A stretch of 64,000 nucleotides of DNA from positions 1 to 64,000 of the forward strand of contig JALNWK010000009.1 of the NCBI GenBank assembly GCA_023230925.1. Direction: 5' to 3'. Source of the stretch: Limnochordia bacterium. Lineage in GTDB: Bacteria; Bacillota; Limnochordia; DUMW01. The translations under genes and the position numbers were made by a program. A model generated the notes under the pieces. That model did no database searches. It was not told the DNA's origin and saw only the letters and a program-made list of their open reading frames with translations. Below, piece by piece: positions 8,572-18,065 of this stretch (the stretch's first letter is position 1; each line of letters starts with the position of its first letter).

Positions 8572-10383
8572 ATGGACAACGACATGCAGGAACGGATTAG
8601 AAACTTCTGCATAATTGCACACATTGACCATGGGAAATCTACTCTGGCCGATCGCTTAATCGAGCAGACGAATACACTGTCCCAAAGGCAGATGACAGAT
8701 CAGGTGTTAGACCGACTGGATCTAGAAAAGGAACGGGGTATTACCATTAAGCTTCAAGCGGTACGGCTAGATTACCCGGCAGCGGATGGTCAAACCTATA
8801 TCCTTAACCTGATCGATACACCGGGTCATGTGGACTTTTCCTACGAGGTATCTCGCAGTCTAGCTGCCTGTGAAGGTGCCCTCTTGATTATCGATGCCAC
8901 CCAGGGAATAGAGGCTCAGACCCTTGCCAATCTATATTTGGCCCTGGAACATGATCTGGAGATTATTCCGGTGATCAACAAGATTGATTTACCCAGTGCT
9001 GACCCTGAATGGGTGCTTAACGAACTAGAGGAGTCCATTGGGATTAGCAAGGATGAGGCATTGCTTGTAAGTGCGAAAACCGGGGAGGGCATCGAAGGGG
9101 TGCTAGAGGCAATTGTGCATCGAATTCCTCCACCCAAAGGAGCGGAGGATGCTCCTTTACGGGCCTTGATCTTTGACTCTCACTTCGACAGTTATCGAGG
9201 TGTTGTTGCCTATATTCGAGTCATGGAAGGCAGTGTATCTGTGAAGGATGAGATCAAGTTGATGTCCAATCACCGGGAGTTTTTGGTCGATGAGCTTGGA
9301 GTGTTTCGGCCGGATATGCACTCGGTAAAGAGGTTAGGTCCCGGTGAAGTGGGCTGCCTGCTGGCCAGTATGAAGGATGTTAAGGATAGTCGGGTGGGAG
9401 ATACGATCACCCATGTGAAGAACCCAGCCCAGGTTCCCCTACCGGGGTATCGGGCTGCTCGTTCCATGGTCTATTGCGGGTTATACCCTGTGGATAACGA
9501 GGACTTTACATCCCTACGTGATGCCCTAGAGAAGTTGCAACTTAATGATGCTGCGCTGGTATTTGAACCGGAGACCTCGGTGGCTTTAGGATTTGGTTTC
9601 CGCTGTGGCTTTCTTGGTTTGCTTCATTTAGAGATTGTACAAGAGCGCCTTGAGCGCGAATTTGATATGAATCTCATTACTACTGCACCCAGTGTCGTTT
9701 ATCGGGTGGAAACCAGCGAAGGCAAGACCATGGAAATTCATAATCCGGCAGACTTTCCCCCGCAAAACGAGATTGAAAACATCAAGGAGCCCTTTGTGAA
9801 AGCGAAGATTGTGGTGCCGGACCAGTTTATTGGCTCGGTGATGGAGCTGTGTCAAGATCGACGGGGTGAGTATCAGGGAATGGAGTATTTAGGTCCCGGA
9901 CGGGCCATGCTCCAATATGATTTGCCCTTAAGTGAGATTCTCATGGACTTTTTTGATCGCCTAAAATCCGGTACCCGGGGGTATGGGACCTTGGATTATG
10001 AATTTGACGGCTACCGGGATACCGATGCGGTCAAACTGGATATTCTGCTTAACGGTAAGTCCGTGGATGCCCTCTCCTGCATTGTGCACCGTAGTAAAGC
10101 AGCTGCGAGGGGACGCGCCCTAGCCGATAAATTAAAGGATGTGATTCCCAGGCAGATGTTTACTGTTCCCATCCAAGCCGCAGTAGGCAATAAGGTTCTG
10201 GCCCGGACGAATATTAGGGCTTTACGCAAAGACGTTACGGCAAAATGCTACGGTGGCGACGTAAGCCGAAAACGAAAGCTACTGGAGAAGCAAAAGGAAG
10301 GGAAAAAGCGCATGAAGCAGATTGGGAATATTGAGATTCCCCAAGAAGCTTTTATGGCAATTCTAAGTATCGAAGATGACTAG
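8572..10383 (+). CDS. lepA: Elongation factor 4 (LepA), ribosome-associated GTPase
   Basis: Translational GTPase that binds the ribosome and assists translocation/initiation under stress. At 603 aa it is full length for the family. G1 is AHIDHGKST (residues 16-24), G3 is DTPGH, G4 is NKID. The EF-G-like domains II, III and V and the LepA-specific C-terminal domain (RAALADK-type basic region, KKRMKQIGN) follow. Two starts are possible. ATG at 8572 lies directly behind GGAGG with no gap, so either the weaker TAGGAG at 8553 is used or initiation is at the ATG at 8584, 12 nt after GGAGG. Homologues start about where the second would. The gene overlaps hemW by 8 nt, so the two are translationally coupled. 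Confidence 0.97.
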   Translation: MDNDMQERIRNFCIIAHIDHGKSTLADRLIEQTNTLSQRQMTDQVLDRLDLEKERGITIKLQAVRLDYPAADGQTYILNLIDTPGHVDFSYEVSRSLAACEGALLIIDATQGIEAQTLANLYLALEHDLEIIPVINKIDLPSADPEWVLNELEESIGISKDEALLVSAKTGEGIEGVLEAIVHRIPPPKGAEDAPLRALIFDSHFDSYRGVVAYIRVMEGSVSVKDEIKLMSNHREFLVDELGVFRPDMHSVKRLGPGEVGCLLASMKDVKDSRVGDTITHVKNPAQVPLPGYRAARSMVYCGLYPVDNEDFTSLRDALEKLQLNDAALVFEPETSVALGFGFRCGFLGLLHLEIVQERLEREFDMNLITTAPSVVYRVETSEGKTMEIHNPADFPPQNEIENIKEPFVKAKIVVPDQFIGSVMELCQDRRGEYQGMEYLGPGRAMLQYDLPLSEILMDFFDRLKSGTRGYGTLDYEFDGYRDTDAVKLDILLNGKSVDALSCIVHRSKAAARGRALADKLKDVIPRQMFTVPIQAAVGNKVLARTNIRALRKDVTAKCYGGDVSRKRKLLEKQKEGKKRMKQIGNIEIPQEAFMAILSIEDD

Positions 10384-11518
10384 GCAACTGAATTATGGTG
10401 GGATATATGTGCATATTCCCTTCTGTGAAAGCAAATGCCCCTATTGTGATTTTCTGTCCTTTCCCGGATATTACCAGGTAATCGATGCTTATCTTCAGGC
10501 ACTAGAAGCGGAGATGGATTACATTAGTGCTAATCTCCAAAGGGAATGTGTTTTTGATACCATCTATTTCGGGGGTGGTACGCCTTCTTTGCTTTCGCCT
10601 CCACAGTTAGAGCGCATCCTGGCGAAGATCCATAGGTGCTTTGAGATCAAGGGAGACTTGGAGGTTACCTTGGAAGCCAATCCCTGCAGTCTTTCTCTGG
10701 ATAAGCTCCAGGGCTACAAGCAACTTGGTGTCAATCGGCTTAGCCTCGGGGTTCAATCACTAAATGCGGGGGAGCTCAGAACTCTAGGAAGGTTGCACGA
10801 TGCGGATGCCGCCAGGGAGACTTACTTGCGCGCCCAGAATGTGGGGTTTAGTAATATAAGCGTTGATCTCATCTTTGGCATCCCCGGCCAAAGCCTTGCC
10901 AATTGGCATGATACCCTAGAGGAGATCACTAACTGGGCTCCGCCACATATTTCGACCTACTGTCTCACCGTGGAACCACAGACTCCCTTAGGGGAACTGG
11001 TGGCATCGGGGAGGGTTGTCATGCCCACAGACTCCCTGCAAGCAAGGATGTATACCCACACGATCGCTTTTCTGAAAACTAGGGGCTATGATCATTATGA
11101 GATCTCAAATTTCACAAGGCATCAACCCTGTCGCCACAATCTGCATTATTGGCGGAATGATTGGTATTTAGGTTTTGGACTAGGCGCCCATTCTCACTTT
11201 GGTCACGCCCGTTTTGCCAACGAAGGCTCCCTGCACGATTACTTGCCCAAATATACCCGAACCCAGCCTGGGGTGTATCGAACCTATCACTCGCCTTATG
11301 TTGTGATGCAGGAGACGATGTTTATGGGGCTGCGGTTACTTGAGGGCGTATCAGTGCCACGTTTTCGAGAACGCTTTAATCGTCTACCGATAGAAGTCTT
11401 CCATGAAGAGCTAGAGTATTTGGAGCAAGCGGGGTTGGTTGACTGTTCGTGTGATCGGATCAAATTGACACCAAAGGGAGTAATGTTTGGCAATCAAGCT
11501 TTTGTGGAGTTCGTTTAA
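10376..11518 (+). CDS. hemW: Radical SAM heme chaperone HemW
   Basis: Homologue of oxygen-independent coproporphyrinogen III oxidase that acts as a heme chaperone rather than an oxidase. The 380-aa protein has the radical SAM cluster C-x3-C-x2-C at C17, C21 and C24 (CESKCPYC), followed by the SAM-binding GGGTPS segment and the HemN C-terminal domain. True HemN has an additional Cys after the cluster; here the motif is followed by DF, as in HemW. The start codon lies inside the end of lepA (8-nt overlap). The lepA-hemW-hrcA order is standard in Bacillota. Confidence 0.93.
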   Translation: MTRQLNYGGIYVHIPFCESKCPYCDFLSFPGYYQVIDAYLQALEAEMDYISANLQRECVFDTIYFGGGTPSLLSPPQLERILAKIHRCFEIKGDLEVTLEANPCSLSLDKLQGYKQLGVNRLSLGVQSLNAGELRTLGRLHDADAARETYLRAQNVGFSNISVDLIFGIPGQSLANWHDTLEEITNWAPPHISTYCLTVEPQTPLGELVASGRVVMPTDSLQARMYTHTIAFLKTRGYDHYEISNFTRHQPCRHNLHYWRNDWYLGFGLGAHSHFGHARFANEGSLHDYLPKYTRTQPGVYRTYHSPYVVMQETMFMGLRLLEGVSVPRFRERFNRLPIEVFHEELEYLEQAGLVDCSCDRIKLTPKGVMFGNQAFVEFV

Positions 11519-11542
11519 TGGGCTGTCGGCATGGTCCTGCTC

Positions 11543-11571
11543 TTGACAAAGAGGTTACTCGGTGGTATTTT
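11543..11571 (+). promoter_or_regulatory. SigA-type promoter of the hrcA-dnaK heat-shock operon
   Basis: TTGACA (11543-11548), 17-bp spacer, TATTTT (11566-11571). The CIRCE operator begins 15 bases downstream, so the transcript starts at or just before the operator, as in other HrcA-controlled promoters. Confidence 0.75.
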
Positions 11572-11585
11572 TAACATGAACGCTG

Positions 11586-11612
11586 TTAGCACTCTTGCTA
11601 TATGAGTGCTAA
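11586..11612 (+). promoter_or_regulatory. CIRCE operator (HrcA binding site)
   Basis: Perfect CIRCE element: TTAGCACTC (11586-11594), 9-nt spacer, GAGTGCTAA (11604-11612), matching the consensus at all 18 arm positions. HrcA binds it to repress the operon; heat shock titrates GroEL away from HrcA and relieves repression. It implies that hrcA-grpE-dnaK-dnaJ and downstream genes are autoregulated. Confidence 0.97.
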
Positions 11613-11646
11613 GTGTTTCCGAGCTCACCAGGTGGGGGGTGTGGTC

Positions 11647-12672
11647 ATGGACGATAGAAAACGCAAGATATTAGAAGCAATAACCGACGACTATATTTTT
11701 ACCGCGGAACCTGTCGGTTCCCGGACCATTGCCCGGCGTCATAATCTAGGCGTAAGTGCGGCCACGATTCGCAATGAGATGTCTGATCTTGAAGAACATG
11801 GCTTTCTCCATCAACCCCATACATCCGCCGGACGTATTCCGTCGGATAAGGGCTATCGTTTTTATGTAGATGTGTTGATGGAACCGGATTTAATTGAGCT
11901 GGCTGAGCGGATCCGAATCAAAAGGGAGATCAATGCAAAACGAAGGGAAATTGAAGATGCGATTAGCTATGCCACGCGACTTCTTGCAGTACTAACCCAG
12001 TATACCTCAATTGCATTGGCACCGAGCCTTAGCATGAGCCGTTTTCGGCATGTGCGGATAGTCCCTCTTGAAGAGAAAAATGTGATGGTTATCTCTGTTA
12101 TTGATCCAGGTTTTGTCCAAAACAAGATCCTAGAAAGCAGCGAACCGATTAGCGAACAGTCGGCTAATCATATGTCGGATTATCTTAGCCATCTGCTTAG
12201 GACACTAACGATCAATGATTTAACCAAGGGGGTCATCAATGAGCTAAGGAATGTGATCCAGGATGCGATGTTGTTCCAAGATTTCATGGAGCTTCTTGTT
12301 GCTGGGCTTGACAGTAGACCCCAGGAGAGAATATATTTAGACGGAGCTACCAATTTGCTGGAACAGCCAGAGTTTAAGGATGTGGAAAAGGCCAGAACAC
12401 TGCTCAGGGTCCTGGAAGGACGGCATGTTATCTTTGATCTGCTTGATCCTGCCAACGTTACTGGAGGTTTACGGGTGATCATCGGAAGTGAGCACAAGTA
12501 TGAGGAACTACAGAGCTGCAGTATCGTGATGGCGACATATCATATTAAAGGCGAGGTCTTTGGCAGTATGGGGGTCCTAGGTCCCACCAGGATGAATTAC
12601 CGGCGAACCTTGTCCTTAGTTCAGTTTATGGCCGAAAGTTTAAGTGAGACACTGACCAACATTACCCGGTGA
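11647..12672 (+). CDS. hrcA: Heat-inducible transcription repressor HrcA
   Basis: Repressor of class I heat-shock genes. From ATG 11647 it is 341 aa: N-terminal winged helix (RKRKILEAITDDYI, then AATIRNEMSDLEEHG recognition region), GAF-like dimerisation core and the inserted domain. The frame is open back to an ATG at 11602, but that lies inside the CIRCE operator; 11647 follows a G-rich site (GGTGGGGGG) and matches family N-termini. First gene of the grpE-dnaK-dnaJ operon, directly behind its own operator. Confidence 0.95.
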   Translation: MDDRKRKILEAITDDYIFTAEPVGSRTIARRHNLGVSAATIRNEMSDLEEHGFLHQPHTSAGRIPSDKGYRFYVDVLMEPDLIELAERIRIKREINAKRREIEDAISYATRLLAVLTQYTSIALAPSLSMSRFRHVRIVPLEEKNVMVISVIDPGFVQNKILESSEPISEQSANHMSDYLSHLLRTLTINDLTKGVINELRNVIQDAMLFQDFMELLVAGLDSRPQERIYLDGATNLLEQPEFKDVEKARTLLRVLEGRHVIFDLLDPANVTGGLRVIIGSEHKYEELQSCSIVMATYHIKGEVFGSMGVLGPTRMNYRRTLSLVQFMAESLSETLTNITR

Positions 12673-12736
12673 ATTTGGATTTGGATGCGAATTCTACCGG
12701 GGATTTGCGCGTTAAGAACCCTGTGAGGTGAACAGA

Positions 12737-13381
12737 TTGGAAAAACACCCTGCCTTTGATGGTGAGGAGAAGAATGTAAGTGAGGACCCGAGCTTAGATG
12801 ACGGGGATGGTGTTGTCACCGAGGGGGAGAGGGAAGAACCCCCAAAACCAGAGGAATTGCTAGCAGTGACACAGTCTGCCTTAGAACAGGCAACCAGTCA
12901 GCTAAAGGAGCTGGCTAAAGAAAAGGAAGGGCTCCAGGACCGGTATGTTAGGCTACAAGCTGACTTTGATAACTTCAGACGGCGTACCCGTAAAGAAATG
13001 GCTGAAGCCGGTGAGCAGGCTGTGGCCAAGTTTGTTTTGGAGATACTTCCTCTTATAGATAACCTGCAGCTGGCGGTGCAGAGTCAGTCTCAAAACGAGA
13101 CTAACCAAGGCGTGGTTGCAGGTGTTAAAATGGTCCTAGACCAGTTTACAGAGGTGTTTAGTAGCTATGGGGTCCAGCCTATTGCTGCTTTAGGTAAGGA
13201 GTACGATCCTACTGTACATGAGGCTTTAATGACGGTGGAGACCGATGAGGTCTCTCCAGGATGTATCCTTGAAGAGTTAAGATGTGGCTATATCCAGCGA
13301 GAACGGGTACTACGCCCGAGTCTTGTTAAGGTTGCCGCAGCAGCTGCAAAGAAGGAACCCGTTGATGGTGAAAAAGCCTAA
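12737..13381 (+). CDS. grpE: Nucleotide exchange factor GrpE
   Basis: Cochaperone that releases ADP from DnaK. About 214 aa: a disordered acidic N-terminal segment, a long coiled coil (roughly residues 45-95, ending in RLQADFDNFRRRTRKE, the family hallmark) and the C-terminal beta domain with GVQPI and the conserved YDPTVHEALM. TTG at 12737 is chosen because GAGGTG ends 6 nt upstream; a GTG at 12728 overlaps that site and is less likely. Confidence 0.95.
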   Translation: MEKHPAFDGEEKNVSEDPSLDDGDGVVTEGEREEPPKPEELLAVTQSALEQATSQLKELAKEKEGLQDRYVRLQADFDNFRRRTRKEMAEAGEQAVAKFVLEILPLIDNLQLAVQSQSQNETNQGVVAGVKMVLDQFTEVFSSYGVQPIAALGKEYDPTVHEALMTVETDEVSPGCILEELRCGYIQRERVLRPSLVKVAAAAAKKEPVDGEKA

Positions 13382-13414
13382 AGTGTTAGCGAAAGAAGAA
13401 GGAGTGGGGTATAA

Positions 13415-15241
13415 ATGGGAAAAATAGTTGGGATTGATCTTGGCACCACTAACTCATGTATTTCTGTGATCGAGGGCGGTGAACCCGTCGTTATCCCCAA
13501 TACGGAGGGAAGCCGAACGACCCCTTCGGTTGTTGCTTTTACTAAAGATGGGGAGCTTTTGGTGGGGGAAGCTGCCAAAAGGCAGGCAATAACTAACCCA
13601 GATCGTACTATTATGTCCATTAAGCGGGATATGGGTACGAGCCGTACGGTGCAAATAGACGGTAAGAAGTATACACCACAAGAAATCTCAGCGATGATCC
13701 TGCGCAAGCTAAAGCAAGATGCCCAGGATTATCTCGGTGAAGAGATTACCGAGGCGGTAATTACTGTACCTGCCTATTTTACTGATGCACAGCGCCAGGC
13801 GACAAAGGATGCCGGCCGCATTGCTGGTCTTGATGTCAAGAGGATCATCAATGAACCCACGGCGGCATCTTTAGCCTATGGTTTGGATAAGGAAGACAAT
13901 CATACGATCTTGGTTTTTGACCTGGGCGGTGGAACCTTTGATGTATCCATTCTGGAACTAGGCGATGGAGTCTTTGAAGTGATCGCGACCCGGGGGAATA
14001 ACCGGTTAGGTGGCGATGACTTCGATCAGCGCATTGTCAACTATATGGTTGATGACTTCAAGAAAAAGCACCGGATCGATCTGACCAAGGACCGGATGGC
14101 TATGCAGCGACTTAGGGAAGCGGCGGAAAAGGCTAAGATCGAACTCTCGGGACGCCAGTTAACCACGATCAATCTTCCGTTTATCTCCGCAGGAGAGAGC
14201 GGCCCCTTGCATCTGGAGTTTGAGCTGACCAGAAGCAAGTTTAACGAACTGACCAACGATTTGGTTGAGGCTACGATGGAGCCGATCCGCAAGGCTCTAT
14301 CCGACGCAAGCTTGAGTGCTGGTGAAGTAGATAAGGTCATTTTGGTGGGCGGATCAACTAGGATTCCCGCGGTGCAAGAGGCCATCCACAAGCTTCTGAG
14401 CAAGGAGCCAAGCAAAGGAGTCAATCCCGATGAGAGTGTTGCCATTGGTGCGGCCATTCAGGCGGGAGTCTTGGCCGGTGAGGTTAGGGACGTGGTGCTT
14501 CTTGATGTTACGCCACTGTCTTTGGGGATTGAGACCTTAGGCGGAGTAATGACCACACTAATTAAGCGAAACACCACAATTCCCACGAGCCAAAAGCAGA
14601 TTTTCAGCACTGCCGCAGATAATCAGACGGCGGTGGATATCCATGTGCTTCAAGGAGAACGGGCTATGGCCGCGGATAACATTACCCTTGGCCGCTTCCA
14701 GCTGACAGGAATTCCTCCAGCACCCAGGGGTATACCACAAATCGAGGTAACCTTTGATATAGATGCCAATGGTATTGTTAATGTATCAGCTAAGGATCTG
14801 GGTACCGGCAAGGAGCAGAAAATTACAATTACCTCCAACAGTGGGCTTTCTGAGCAAGACATCGAGAAAATGGTGAAAGAGGCTCAGTCGCATGAAGAGG
14901 AAGATAAAAAGCGACGGGAGCGTATTGAACTGCGGAACGAATCCGAACAGCTAATTTATTCTGTAGACAAAACCGTGAATGATTTAGGCGATAAGGTCAC
15001 AGAGGATGAAAAGAATCGGATCGAGAAGGCTAAAGCAGACCTAAGCAGTGTTAAGGATGGGGACGATACGGAGAAAATCAAGGATGCCATGGATGCATTG
15101 AGCAAGGAGCTTCATGAGATCTCCACTCGTCTGTACCAGACCCAAGAAGGGAACCAGGCCCAGGATCAGGCCCAGGATCAGGATGCTCCGCCAGAGGATG
15201 ACGTGGTGGATGCCGATTTTAAGGAAGTTGACGATAACTAG
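13415..15241 (+). CDS. dnaK: Molecular chaperone DnaK (Hsp70)
   Basis: ATP-dependent Hsp70 of 608 aa, full length. The nucleotide-binding domain starts IGIDLGTTNSC-like (GIDLGTTNSC), with VPAYFTDAQRQ, the phosphate loop DLGGGTFDVS and the hinge near DVTPLSLGIETLGG. Substrate-binding and helical lid domains follow, ending in a Gln/Asp-rich tail and DADFKEVDD. Start ATG has AAGGAGTGGGG upstream. It acts with GrpE before it and DnaJ after it in the same HrcA-controlled operon. Confidence 0.98.
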   Translation: MGKIVGIDLGTTNSCISVIEGGEPVVIPNTEGSRTTPSVVAFTKDGELLVGEAAKRQAITNPDRTIMSIKRDMGTSRTVQIDGKKYTPQEISAMILRKLKQDAQDYLGEEITEAVITVPAYFTDAQRQATKDAGRIAGLDVKRIINEPTAASLAYGLDKEDNHTILVFDLGGGTFDVSILELGDGVFEVIATRGNNRLGGDDFDQRIVNYMVDDFKKKHRIDLTKDRMAMQRLREAAEKAKIELSGRQLTTINLPFISAGESGPLHLEFELTRSKFNELTNDLVEATMEPIRKALSDASLSAGEVDKVILVGGSTRIPAVQEAIHKLLSKEPSKGVNPDESVAIGAAIQAGVLAGEVRDVVLLDVTPLSLGIETLGGVMTTLIKRNTTIPTSQKQIFSTAADNQTAVDIHVLQGERAMAADNITLGRFQLTGIPPAPRGIPQIEVTFDIDANGIVNVSAKDLGTGKEQKITITSNSGLSEQDIEKMVKEAQSHEEEDKKRRERIELRNESEQLIYSVDKTVNDLGDKVTEDEKNRIEKAKADLSSVKDGDDTEKIKDAMDALSKELHEISTRLYQTQEGNQAQDQAQDQDAPPEDDVVDADFKEVDDN

Positions 15242-15269
15242 CTGAAAGTGATAGCCGAGGTGGTAAGGT

Positions 15270-16421
15270 TTGGCCAAAAGAGACTACTATGAGGTCCTCG
15301 GTGTGGGGCGCGATGCAACGGATAATGAGATAAAACAGGCTTTCCGTAAGCTGGCCCGTAAGTACCACCCGGATGTGAATAAGGCTCCCGAAGCGGAAGA
15401 GAAGTTCAAAGAGATTAATGAGGCCTATCAGGTATTAAGTAATGCCGATGCTCGGGCTAAGTATGACCAGTTCGGTCATGCAGCCTTTGATGGAACATCA
15501 GGGGAAGGTGGCTTCGGCGGCTTTGACTTCGGGGGCTTTGGGGATTTTGGTAGCATCTTTGAGGATTTATTCGGGGGTGCCTTTACCCAAGGAGGTAGGC
15601 AGCCCCGGGGTCCAATCCGAGGTACCGATTTGCAGACGGAGATTGTGATTGAGTTTGAAGAAGCGGCCTTTGGCGTAGAAAAAGAGATTCCCATTAACCG
15701 GGTGGAAACCTGTGATCATTGCCATGGCAATGGAGCAGAACCGGGTACACCTATTCGTCGGTGTCCTGATTGCGGTGGAACCGGTCAAGTACGGCGTACC
15801 CAGCAGACCTTTCTAGGCCAGATGGTTAATGTGCAGGCTTGTCCCCGCTGCCGGGGGGAGGGTGACGTGTATGATACTCCCTGTAAGCGGTGCAACGGGG
15901 AGAAGGTATTGCGCAAGAACCGGAAGGTCAAGATCAACGTGCCCCAAGGGATTGAATCAGGGCAGAGAATTCGTGCGAGTGGACAGGGCGATGCGGGAAG
16001 ACGGGGTGGTCCAGCAGGGGATTTGTATGTTTATGTGCGGGTAAAACCCCATAAACTATTTACCCGGAAGGGGAATGATGTGTATATCGAGGTACCGGTA
16101 AGCTTTGTGCAGGCTGCCCTAGGTACCGAGATAGAGGTTCCCACATTATATGGACCGGTGAAGGTACAGATACCGCCGGGAACCCAGCCGGAGACGAGTT
16201 TTCGGCTGAAGGATAAGGGGATTTCCGATGTGCGGGGCTATGGAAAAGGTGACCAATATGTATTGGCTAAGGTGACGGTGCCCACGAAACTCAGCGAGGA
16301 GCAGAAGGCCTTGTTGCTGCAGTTTGCTGATATTTCCGGTGAAGAAGTGACGGATCAGCAAAGCAAGGGTTTCTTCGGTAGGGTCAAGGACGCCTTTGAT
16401 GGATTGGGTCGCCATGGCTAG
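15270..16421 (+). CDS. dnaJ: Chaperone DnaJ (Hsp40, type I)
   Basis: Cochaperone that delivers substrates to DnaK and stimulates its ATPase. 383 aa with a J domain (YHPDVNK, HPD at about 33-35), a Gly/Phe-rich linker (about 72-110), four zinc-finger repeats and the C-terminal client-binding domains. The repeats are CDHCHGNG, CPDCGGTG, CPRCRGEG and CKRCNGEK. All eight Cys are kept, but the last repeat lacks the final Gly of CxxCxGxG. Starts with TTG behind GAGGTGGTAAGG. Its 3' end overlaps the start of prmA. Confidence 0.97.
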   Translation: MAKRDYYEVLGVGRDATDNEIKQAFRKLARKYHPDVNKAPEAEEKFKEINEAYQVLSNADARAKYDQFGHAAFDGTSGEGGFGGFDFGGFGDFGSIFEDLFGGAFTQGGRQPRGPIRGTDLQTEIVIEFEEAAFGVEKEIPINRVETCDHCHGNGAEPGTPIRRCPDCGGTGQVRRTQQTFLGQMVNVQACPRCRGEGDVYDTPCKRCNGEKVLRKNRKVKINVPQGIESGQRIRASGQGDAGRRGGPAGDLYVYVRVKPHKLFTRKGNDVYIEVPVSFVQAALGTEIEVPTLYGPVKVQIPPGTQPETSFRLKDKGISDVRGYGKGDQYVLAKVTVPTKLSEEQKALLLQFADISGEEVTDQQSKGFFGRVKDAFDGLGRHG

Positions 16422-17310
16422 TATTAACAAACAGGATCTAACATGGACCGAGATTGAGTTAATGGGTCCCGCCAGCCTTGGTGATGTTTTGGCCGTGATT
16501 CTACAGGATGTCGGATGCAACGGTAGTTGGTTTGATGCCGCAGGGGAAGATGTCCGCGTGCGGGGCTATCTGGCCGAAGATATGACAGATTGGCTTTTGG
16601 ACAGAATTCAGCAAGCACTGGCCCAAGTAGCCCAAGCTAATGAATTGCCCCCAGGAGCACTATCCGTAACTACGAAGCCTTGTGTGACGATGAATTGGGC
16701 CAGTGGGTGGAAGAAACACTATTCCCTTCTACCCATTGGCTCCCGTTTTGTCATCGTCCCTTCTTGGTTAGAGCAAGAAGCCACGGGAACCCAACGCATT
16801 CCCCTGCTGTTGGACCCGGGGATGGCCTTTGGCACAGGACTACACCCCACTACTCAGTTGGCCTTGGAGTTTTTGGAGCGGTCAGTAGTACCAGGTGATG
16901 TGGTATATGATGTGGGGTGTGGTTCGGGGATTTTATCTATTGCTGCCTGTAAGATTGGTGCCCGCCGGGTTATTGCCGTAGACAACGATCTGGTAGCTGT
17001 GGTTGAAGCAAGGGAGAATGTAGCGCGGAACGGAATCGAGGATGAACGGTGTAGTGTAATCCATGGCAAGTTTCCCGCCGTGCCCGGTGGTTGTGCCGAT
17101 GTGGTGATCATGAATATCCTGGCTGAGGTAATCATTGCCAACGGTGCTGCGCTCAAAAGGACGGTGACTCCCGGTGGACTATTCATTGCCGGGGGGATTA
17201 CAACAGCCCAACAACAATCAGTAATCACTGCCCTTGGTGCTGTGGGGTTTAGATTACTGGATATTGGGGAAAAAGAGGAATGGACGGGTATGATTTATAA
17301 AAATGGCTAG
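16414..17310 (+). CDS. prmA: Ribosomal protein L11 methyltransferase PrmA
   Basis: SAM-dependent methyltransferase that trimethylates ribosomal protein L11. About 298 aa: an L11-recognition N-terminal domain with the conserved MNWASGWKKHY, FGTGLHPTT near the middle, then motif I YDVGCGSGILSIAA and the NILAEV substrate-side motif. The start lies inside dnaJ. ATG at 16414 gives an 8-nt overlap, ATG at 16399 a 23-nt overlap; neither has a strong ribosome binding site, so coupling to dnaJ is likely. prmA next to dnaJ is the usual Bacillota order. Confidence 0.93.
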   Translation: MASINKQDLTWTEIELMGPASLGDVLAVILQDVGCNGSWFDAAGEDVRVRGYLAEDMTDWLLDRIQQALAQVAQANELPPGALSVTTKPCVTMNWASGWKKHYSLLPIGSRFVIVPSWLEQEATGTQRIPLLLDPGMAFGTGLHPTTQLALEFLERSVVPGDVVYDVGCGSGILSIAACKIGARRVIAVDNDLVAVVEARENVARNGIEDERCSVIHGKFPAVPGGCADVVIMNILAEVIIANGAALKRTVTPGGLFIAGGITTAQQQSVITALGAVGFRLLDIGEKEEWTGMIYKNG

Positions 17311-18064
17311 GCATCGGTTTATTAGTTCCAATATGGATGAGCAAGAGGGCTATGGGTATATCGATGAACCCACAGAGGTTCATCACCTAACAAAGGTACT
17401 ACGCCTGCGGGTGGGTGATGAGATCGAGGTACTTGATGGAGTCAAACGTCAGTACTTAGCCCGTATACAGGTTGTCTCAGACATGGTGCAGTTCAAGATC
17501 CTAGAAAGACTTCCTAACCGGGAGGCTCCCCTTCCATTGACTTTGGTTCAGGCCATCGGTAAAGGAGATAAACTGGATTTTGTAATGCGGGAGGGCACCC
17601 AGTTGGGTGTCTGTGACTTTGTACCCTGTTGGACCAAATATAGTGTGGTCCGACTGGATCAAAAGCGGGCGGAGGGCAAGGTGACAAGATGGCAGCGTAT
17701 CTGCCAAGAGGCGGTCAAACAATGTGGGCGGGCTAAAGTGCCCAAGGTTCATAGTGTGATGAGCTTTGCTGAAGCCTTAACCTTTACCCAAGGGGATCTT
17801 GGTTGTGATCTGGTGGTGATGCCCCATTACCCGGTTTCCTGTGGACTTTGGGATGTACTCAGCGATGCCAAGCCCAAATCAGTGGCCCTAGTTATTGGGC
17901 CCGAGGGTGGGTTCAGTGAGGATGAAGCGGCACTGGCAAAGGATATGGGCGTACATTTAGTTGGCTTAGGGCCTCGTATTCTGCGCACTGAAACGGCGGC
18001 GGTGGCCGCCCTAGCCGCGATAGGCTATGCCCTAGGTGATTTGGGCGATAAAGGAGAGTGCTAA
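17303..18064 (+). CDS. rsmE: 16S rRNA (uracil-1498-N3)-methyltransferase RsmE
   Basis: SPOUT-class methyltransferase for U1498 of 16S rRNA. 253 aa with an N-terminal PUA-like domain (HHLTKVLRLRVGDEIEVLDG) and the C-terminal trefoil knot with VIGPEGGFSEDE and LGPRILRTETA, both diagnostic. ATG overlaps the prmA stop by 8 nt. The third ribosome-modification gene in a row after dnaJ. Confidence 0.96.
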   Translation: MARHRFISSNMDEQEGYGYIDEPTEVHHLTKVLRLRVGDEIEVLDGVKRQYLARIQVVSDMVQFKILERLPNREAPLPLTLVQAIGKGDKLDFVMREGTQLGVCDFVPCWTKYSVVRLDQKRAEGKVTRWQRICQEAVKQCGRAKVPKVHSVMSFAEALTFTQGDLGCDLVVMPHYPVSCGLWDVLSDAKPKSVALVIGPEGGFSEDEAALAKDMGVHLVGLGPRILRTETAAVAALAAIGYALGDLGDKGEC

Positions 18065-18065
18065 C

